DNA of 64,000 nucleotides, from NCBI GenBank assembly GCA_916700875.1, contig CAKAKS010000183.1, positions 35,725 to 99,724 on the forward strand, in the 5' to 3' direction. The position numbers and the translations under genes were made by a program. The stretch is from Sebastes aleutianus (taxonomy: Eukaryota > Chordata > Actinopteri > Perciformes > Sebastidae). The notes under the pieces are model-generated. The model ran no database searches, was not told the origin of the DNA, and worked only from the letters and a program-made list of their open reading frames with translations. Positions 58,204 through 64,000 of the stretch are shown one piece after another (position 1 is the stretch's first letter; every line of letters starts with the position of its first letter).

Positions 58204-60950
58204 ATCTCGACTGACTTGTATATCATCATGATTTAATAAATGTGACGATAAATACATTAAGCAATCTCTAACAGTCACAACAGCATGATGAAAAACATTC
58301 CTTATGACTCAAAAAGTATTTGACTTCACAATTATGATGTCAATATTAATTATAATATTGAAATTGTTCTAATAATGCATACTTTTAGCATTGCTCAGAT
58401 ATTCTGAAACACAATATTTCTTTTAAAGCTGATGTTTATCAGCATTTTGATTAATTGCACATCTTCCTCTGAAGTTGTCTAAATATAGACAGAATGATGT
58501 TCCTTCCTAGCTCATTACAGACGTGAGGTAACACAGTAGCTACTTGTGTCAGTGACTCTCCCTTGGCTTTTCCTCCTCCCTAACCCTACGCCAAGTATTT
58601 ACAAAGTGTGTGCGTGTGTGTGTGTGTATTTCTGTAAGTGTGTATCCGGCGTCGCCATTAGTAGCTACAATTGGTGAATGAACGCATGTGCATATAATGT
58701 TTGTGTGTGTGAGGGTGTTGTTATAAATTGAAAGAGGAGTTTTTAGAAGGTCATCGGGCTCGTCAACAGCTCCTTCAGGATCACATCGTTCTTGTGCCAA
58801 CTACTCTGCTCGAAATGAAATAGGGGGCATCTGACCCAGTCTGACGTCTGCTGGTGATGACAGTGTCTCAGTCACTGGAATGAGTCTATAAAGGTGGAGC
58901 TATATCTGTGAGGTTTCTGATTCAAGCTGCTTTACATCAACACTACAAACCTTTCAATTTTAATAAAGGATCACTAGTAAAAAATGTATCACCAAAAGCA
59001 AAATTTCGTATCAAGATGGAAAAATTCTCAGTGATTTAGTGACTGTCAGGTCAAACGATTTCTATACAGCGAGATTAAAATAGGTTTGCACAATATGATG
59101 TTATATGCCATGAAACGATATAAATCTGTCTATAGCTGTCACTTAAATAATTCTCGGTGTGTTAATACTTTGTTAGCATGTGTGTGTATGACAATACTGA
59201 ATTTTACATGATTTTTGCATCAATGTGATGAAGTGCTTTGATTTGTCAGAAATTCAAATTGCTAAATTAGCCAATTTATTTTATCTATCCATTAACAATT
59301 TCTCAACATGTTTCGGAAAATGTACTGTATCGTGATATATATGGATATTGTGAAAATAAACTACATATACTGTGATAAGAGGTTTTTATATCTTATATAT
59401 TTAATAATCCTTACCCCAAACCTGTGGTAGATCTGTGCTTATGCAATCTTGTGAAGGGCTCATTGCATGGATGGAATATGATCTTAAAAAGTAAAAATAA
59501 TTCAAGGCATGGATCCCAGAGGAAGACAAGGTTATTGACCCTGATGAAGACCCACGTTGGTCGCAACGCATTGGTCATTTTAAATACATTTTGCCATGGA
59601 AAATTAAGGCATTTTCGTATTGCACAAACCCTATAGTGTACCTTGGATTATTTTTAAGACTTGCATTTTTTGGTTGATAAATGAAAGTTTTTAGATAACT
59701 GTGGTTTTCAACAGACTTTGTATGACTATATTTCAGTGTGAGGCAGGTCCGAACGGCATGTTGAAATATAGTAAATACTGTCGAAAATTAACTTTTCAAT
59801 TAAATTGAGCCCATTTTAGAGCCTTTAAGACACTACAGACACCAGCAGCCTGAATTAACAGATACTGATTTATCTACAGTATATTTGACAGTTAAAAAAT
59901 CAAATATTTGTAGTAAAGATCCCCAATTTTCTTTTCTTTTTTCCACTTCCTTTCCTCATCACCTGATTGGCTCGTTATCACCCCTCATTAACCTGATTAA
60001 GTTCACCTGATGACACTTTATTTAAAGACTGCACTCACTTTCACTCACTCTTTTTCACCTTCACATGGGGGCGGCAGGTCTGGGTAAGAGGAGTTTATCT
60101 TCTCCTTTATCTTTAGTTTTAGTATCGTTAGTTCTTATTCTATGTCCATGCTTGTTTTAACTGGGACACTTTATTTAGCCTTACTTACGATGGACATGTG
60201 AGATTAATTTAATGTTTAAGTCTAATTCTTGTTTCTTTTGTTTCAGATACACCAGCCCATAAGTGTCTTGTTAATTAATTAATTATGAACTTAATATTAT
60301 TTTGAACATTAAGTTCATAAAAGCAATTACTTGAATTTTGTAGAAAAATAAACTTTGTTCAGATGATTAAAACTCCTGGCTTGTTCCAAAGCATTCTGAT
60401 CCCATGGCCCATGATGGTCCACTTCCCTTTCTGAACCTCCCAATTAACAATATCAGCAGGTTGTAATTTTGTTTATAAATGCATAGTGTAAATAACTATT
60501 TTTATAAGGAGTCCTTCTCCTTATCCCTCTGTGCTGATGAGGATGACTGCCCCTAGAGGACTTAGAGACAATGACCTGTTACATAACCTGATTGGAGTAA
60601 GTGACTGCAGGTGGGCTCAGGCCTACTCATTAGGTTGCGGTCAAGTCAGACAGTTTCCAGCAGCCTTCAAAGAATTTACAGGAAGTCACAGGAATAGTCA
60701 CTTCCTGTTAGATCCGATCTGTAGGCTACTTGTAGTTTGCAGACCACGTTGGGATTTGTGTGTATCTGGCATTGGATTCTATCCTTTATTATTTTTATGT
60801 CCACCTTGTAAAGCACTTTGTAATGAGCACTCGTTTTGATAAGTGCTATAAATAACCTTCATTATTATTATTATTATCAACCACACAAGATATGTTTAAC
60901 AGATGAAACCTTCATTGTACAACATGAGACTGATAGCCTACAAACTAGTG
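58204..60950. other. Intergenic, nothing recognised beyond simple repeats
   Basis: A (GT)n tract at 58607-58627 and an (ATT)n run at 60862-60876. The part at 59990-60120 (cctgattggctcgttatcacccctcattaacc, then a CACTTTCACTCACT stretch) may be an eroded repeat. No gene evidence. Confidence 0.4.
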
Positions 60951-61340
60951 TTAAATATTACAATTACACAGAAAGTTCGGACTTTCAACAACACGTGGTG
61001 TTTGCTGTCAAAACTACGAGCCAATCAGCTCTCTGATCAGTTGACCACCAGGCATTTCCCATCATGCCCCTGGGTCTTGCAGTCGGTGGAGAGCAACTGC
61101 GGCTGCCTCGATCTCGTGAGGTTATCGTTGCCCACGTGTGCATGACGTCAGAGCAAGTCGGGATCAAGTCGGACACAAATCTAACCGGCATGCATTGTGC
61201 GGCGATCGCCAGTGATCGATTCAGCGCAGGCCTGGCTCATCTCGAACGAGCCTTTTATTTCAGTTCAGAGCAGACAGATCCGCATTCAGTGTCTCAAGCC
61301 CCGTTTCCCTCATGCATTACTGACTGAGTTTGATTTGGAA
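60950..61340. repeat. GC-richer block, probable eroded transposon
   Basis: Stands out from AT-rich flanks: 'aacacgtggtgtttgctgtcaaaactacgagccaatcagctctctgatcagttgaccaccagg', then CpG-containing sequence up to 'cttttatttcagttcagagcagac'. It resembles MITE-like sequence but I could not match two ends. No ORF with recognisable motifs. Confidence 0.35.
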
Positions 61341-62689
61341 AAAAATATTTTTAACATATGCTGTGAATAAACGTTTGGTTGCATCTCTGGATGGTTTGAT
61401 TAACCATAGCATTAACCATAGATGTATGCTTTAGTTTCTTTGATTATACTGCAGAAAAACACGAGTTTAATGGAGGCAGTAAATGGACAACTATAATGCA
61501 TTACCCTGGTCAAGAATTTTTATTTGAGATTATTAAGCGGTCAACTATACATACACCAGCACTAGAGACATTTTACTTGAGTGACTCTTTCTAAAATGTC
61601 TCAGACATTTTTGTGTAATTTCTGTTCTGCAGTTTATCGGCTGACATATTCACTGAAAGGATATATCTGCAGCGAGCTAATGTGGCCAATTTATCATCAT
61701 AGTTCTACTAGACACTTGGCAGGTGTTTTGACCTGCAAACTACAACACCGTACTTGGGTTATAGTTCTTTTTAAAGATTTATATTTTGCTGTCGCTGTAT
61801 GGGAATGTGTGACAATGGCCATGCAAGTCGATAATTCACAAATCTCTTTAACAGATCTGCATATGAAGGCACAATCTGTAGGCAACGGGACAATATTTTG
61901 GTATCAAGTGTTGTATTTGCTGCTTCCTCCCTTTGTTCCTTCTTTTTGACCTCCAACATGATGTGAGTGTCAAAGTATAAACTACACATAGAGGCAAAAA
62001 AAAGAATTAAGAAATTTGTCTCAAAATTAACTACTCTGCATAAACAAAACCTGCTGCTGACTGCTTCCCATTCTGTTCCTCATATCAGTCCGGTCCAGGA
62101 AGTGTTCTGGTTTCAGTTTGTAATATTGTCAATCACGTTTGAGCAGGCTTTGGTTGAATGCAGGTAAACAGTCTGTGTGGAGAGCAAAATAGTCCAAACA
62201 CATTAGCCGAAAAGCAGGCTTGGACTATAGTCTGATAGTGATTTAGCTCTTCATTTGCTAAAAATAAACTTAACTGAGTGTAAACTGGCTACTTGTGAAA
62301 CAATCCGGTTGTACACGTCGTCTCTCAACTCCAACTCCAGTCTTGCATCTCAAGTTGCTAATCGGACTGTAAACAATGAGCAGCGCACGGAAAAGGAAGT
62401 CTTGACCCGGATATCCGCTGGCTACACCAGAACCCCAGAAATATAGCCCCTTGCCCCCAGAGGCTTATCCGTCATCAGACCGATAGCCGATGGGTTCCGA
62501 GATTGATAATACAGTGACAATTAAATACATCTTATAAATCTTAAACCTACTGTAGAGTGGACTCTATATGGACTACAGCATACATTTTAGTCTTCACTCA
62601 TCATCTAGTGCATACGGCGGAGACGTGAGGAGCGTGTGCAGCGTGCATCTAATTAATAGTGTGAAAGTTTTGTGCCTAATAGAGCCTAA

Positions 62690-63140
62690 GCTGTGTTTAT
62701 GCCGGTCCCCATTACCCGCTCAGCGAGTGAGCGGAGCACTCGGTCTCCTCACCCTGAGGTGTCTGTACCCAGGGCTTCCACTCTAGAAAGTGGATACCCC
62801 CAGCCAAGCTCTGGGTTTTGATATCCACCAATTTTAGCCTGCTGTCATCTGAAGTTGATGTTCATGTTTTTGCTGATAGGTAACGCGGGGCAATGCGGCA
62901 AGAGATGAAACTGGATACCTCAGATCCGGAGGGAAGGGTTCCTTGGAATTACCTCTGCATGTCCTGTCCCGCGCCTACTTGGGATTATCATTTCACTCCT
63001 TGATCAAGCCTTTCCCTTTTTTAGTAGACGGTGTCGTCCAAAGTCTAGGCCGGGGGCAACTGCAGGGGGATCAGTTCACAGGAGAGACCACACATGGGTT
63101 ATTAATCAAGGATGACTTCAAAGGTCTCAAAGTTTAATCT
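62690..63140. other. Unassigned GC-richer block
   Basis: Higher GC than its surroundings. It includes 'gggtaacgcggggcaatgcgg'-like and 'aggccgggggcaactgcaggggga' stretches and an open + frame of 64 codons at 62943-63137 with no domain I recognise. It could be the edge of an LTR element or an exon; neither splice sites nor element ends decide. Confidence 0.3.
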
Positions 63141-63439
63141 TTATTGGTAACTTTATGATTCTATTCTCAGACTCTACTCTTCTGGCACTGGAGTTCCTGT
63201 TGACTTCTATCAGTATCAGTTTGTGTGTGTAAGACCTCCTCATACTCAATGTGCTGAGCCTCAACCATTATTTTCACACAAGATTTAACACTACACATGG
63301 ATTAATATATCCACAGTATCAATACTAGAGCAGAAACACTTGGTCAATTAATTGATAAGGTGATCTATACAGAATTATCTACAACAATTTTTCACTTTGT
63401 CTTAAATCATTGTAAATTGAATATATTTGGGTTCTGGAG

Positions 63440-64000
63440 TGTAGACTGGACAAAACAAGACATCTGAAGACATCACCTTGAGGCTCTGAGAAGATATGAT
63501 GGACATTTTTTTCACTACTTTCTGACATTTTATATTATAGACTAAACCGCACTGTTCAATTACTTTTTTTAGATAGGCCAGATGTAAATAACAGTAAAGT
63601 GCCAAGGGGCCGGACATTTACATTTCTTAGGTCTGATCTTCAAAGCTAGGAACTTTAATGTGAAAACAATACACCTTTTAAAATCTGCTTGCTTTATGCA
63701 AATGTATGTATATATTTATTACTGGAAATCAATTAACAACACAAAACAATTACAAATATTGTCCAGAAACCCTCACAGGTACTGCATTTAGCATAAAAAA
63801 TATGCTCAAATCATAACATGGTAAACTGCAGCCCAACAGGCAACAACAGCTGTCAGTGTGTCAGTGTGCTGACTTGACTATGACTTGCCCCAAACTGCAT
63901 GTGATTATCATAAAGTGGGCATGTCTGTAAAGGGGAGACTCGTGGGTACCCATAGAACCCATTTTCATTCACATATCTTGAGGTCAGAGGTCAAGAGACC
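63440..64000. repeat. Interspersed repeats at the right edge
   Basis: 63440-63560 is a 'gacaaaacaagacatctgaagac..tttctgacattttatattatagac' fragment related to 2204-2300 and 37228-37300. From about 63790 the sequence (aaagtgggcatgtctgtaaaggggagactcgtgggtacccatagaaccca) is a common fish interspersed repeat cut by the window end. Confidence 0.55.

Noticed and set aside
61581..61949. Membrane-protein-like ORF of 122 codons
   Set aside because: Hydrophobic by composition only; no splice sites, start context or recognised family.

Overview
The window is nuclear DNA from a ray-finned fish, most likely a percomorph teleost. The evidence is GT-AG introns, vertebrate genes, and dense interspersed elements of types typical of fish: TTAA-flanked and hAT-like MITEs, tRNA-derived SINEs, LINE 3' tails and an LTR-like block. 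There is no sign of prokaryotic, viral or organellar organisation. I recognise four protein-coding genes.

Layout. (1) 56-4686 (+): the last 12 coding exons of a bifunctional pseudouridine-5'-phosphate glycosidase / pseudouridine kinase; its 5' part lies left of the window. (2) 4.7-6.95 kb: nested repeats ending in a duplicated promoter-like block. (3) About 6.96-21.8 kb (+): cnot4, the RING/RRM/C3H E3 ligase of the CCR4-NOT complex, with a probable noncoding first exon near 7.1 kb, an intron 1 built from ~866-bp tandem repeats, 12 coding exons (12314-20162, 803 residues, all junction phases consistent) and a ~1.6 kb 3'UTR. (4) 21.8-39.4 kb: gene-poor, with a 15-bp minisatellite, a decayed helicase-like fragment, an hAT-type MITE with a perfect 8-bp target duplication, a SINE with its target duplication, a probable solo LTR, foldback elements and a MITE with ~240-bp inverted repeats. 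(5) 44254-45729 (-): kcna1 (Kv1.1), an intact single-exon coding region, probably with a 3'UTR reaching about 39.4 kb. (6) 50798-52239 (-): kcna6 (Kv1.6), single coding exon, complete except for one 1-base frameshift in S5. (7) 52.3-64 kb: upstream of kcna6, with MITEs, a LINE tail and unassigned sequence.

How the genes relate. kcna6 and kcna1 are tandem paralogues in the same orientation, the order known from the tetrapod KCNA6-KCNA1-KCNA5 cluster. No kcna5 follows kcna1 before cnot4, which converges on the potassium-channel pair from the left. Both channels replace the outer-pore tyrosine that sets external TEA sensitivity (Val in kcna1, Cys in kcna6). The pseudouridine gene and cnot4 are neighbours on one strand but are unlikely to be co-regulated. 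I found no convincing new biological system. The most useful leads are the kcna6 frameshift, the outer-pore substitutions, the pseudouridine fusion gene with inverted MITEs flanking two exons, and the repeat-built cnot4 promoter and intron 1.
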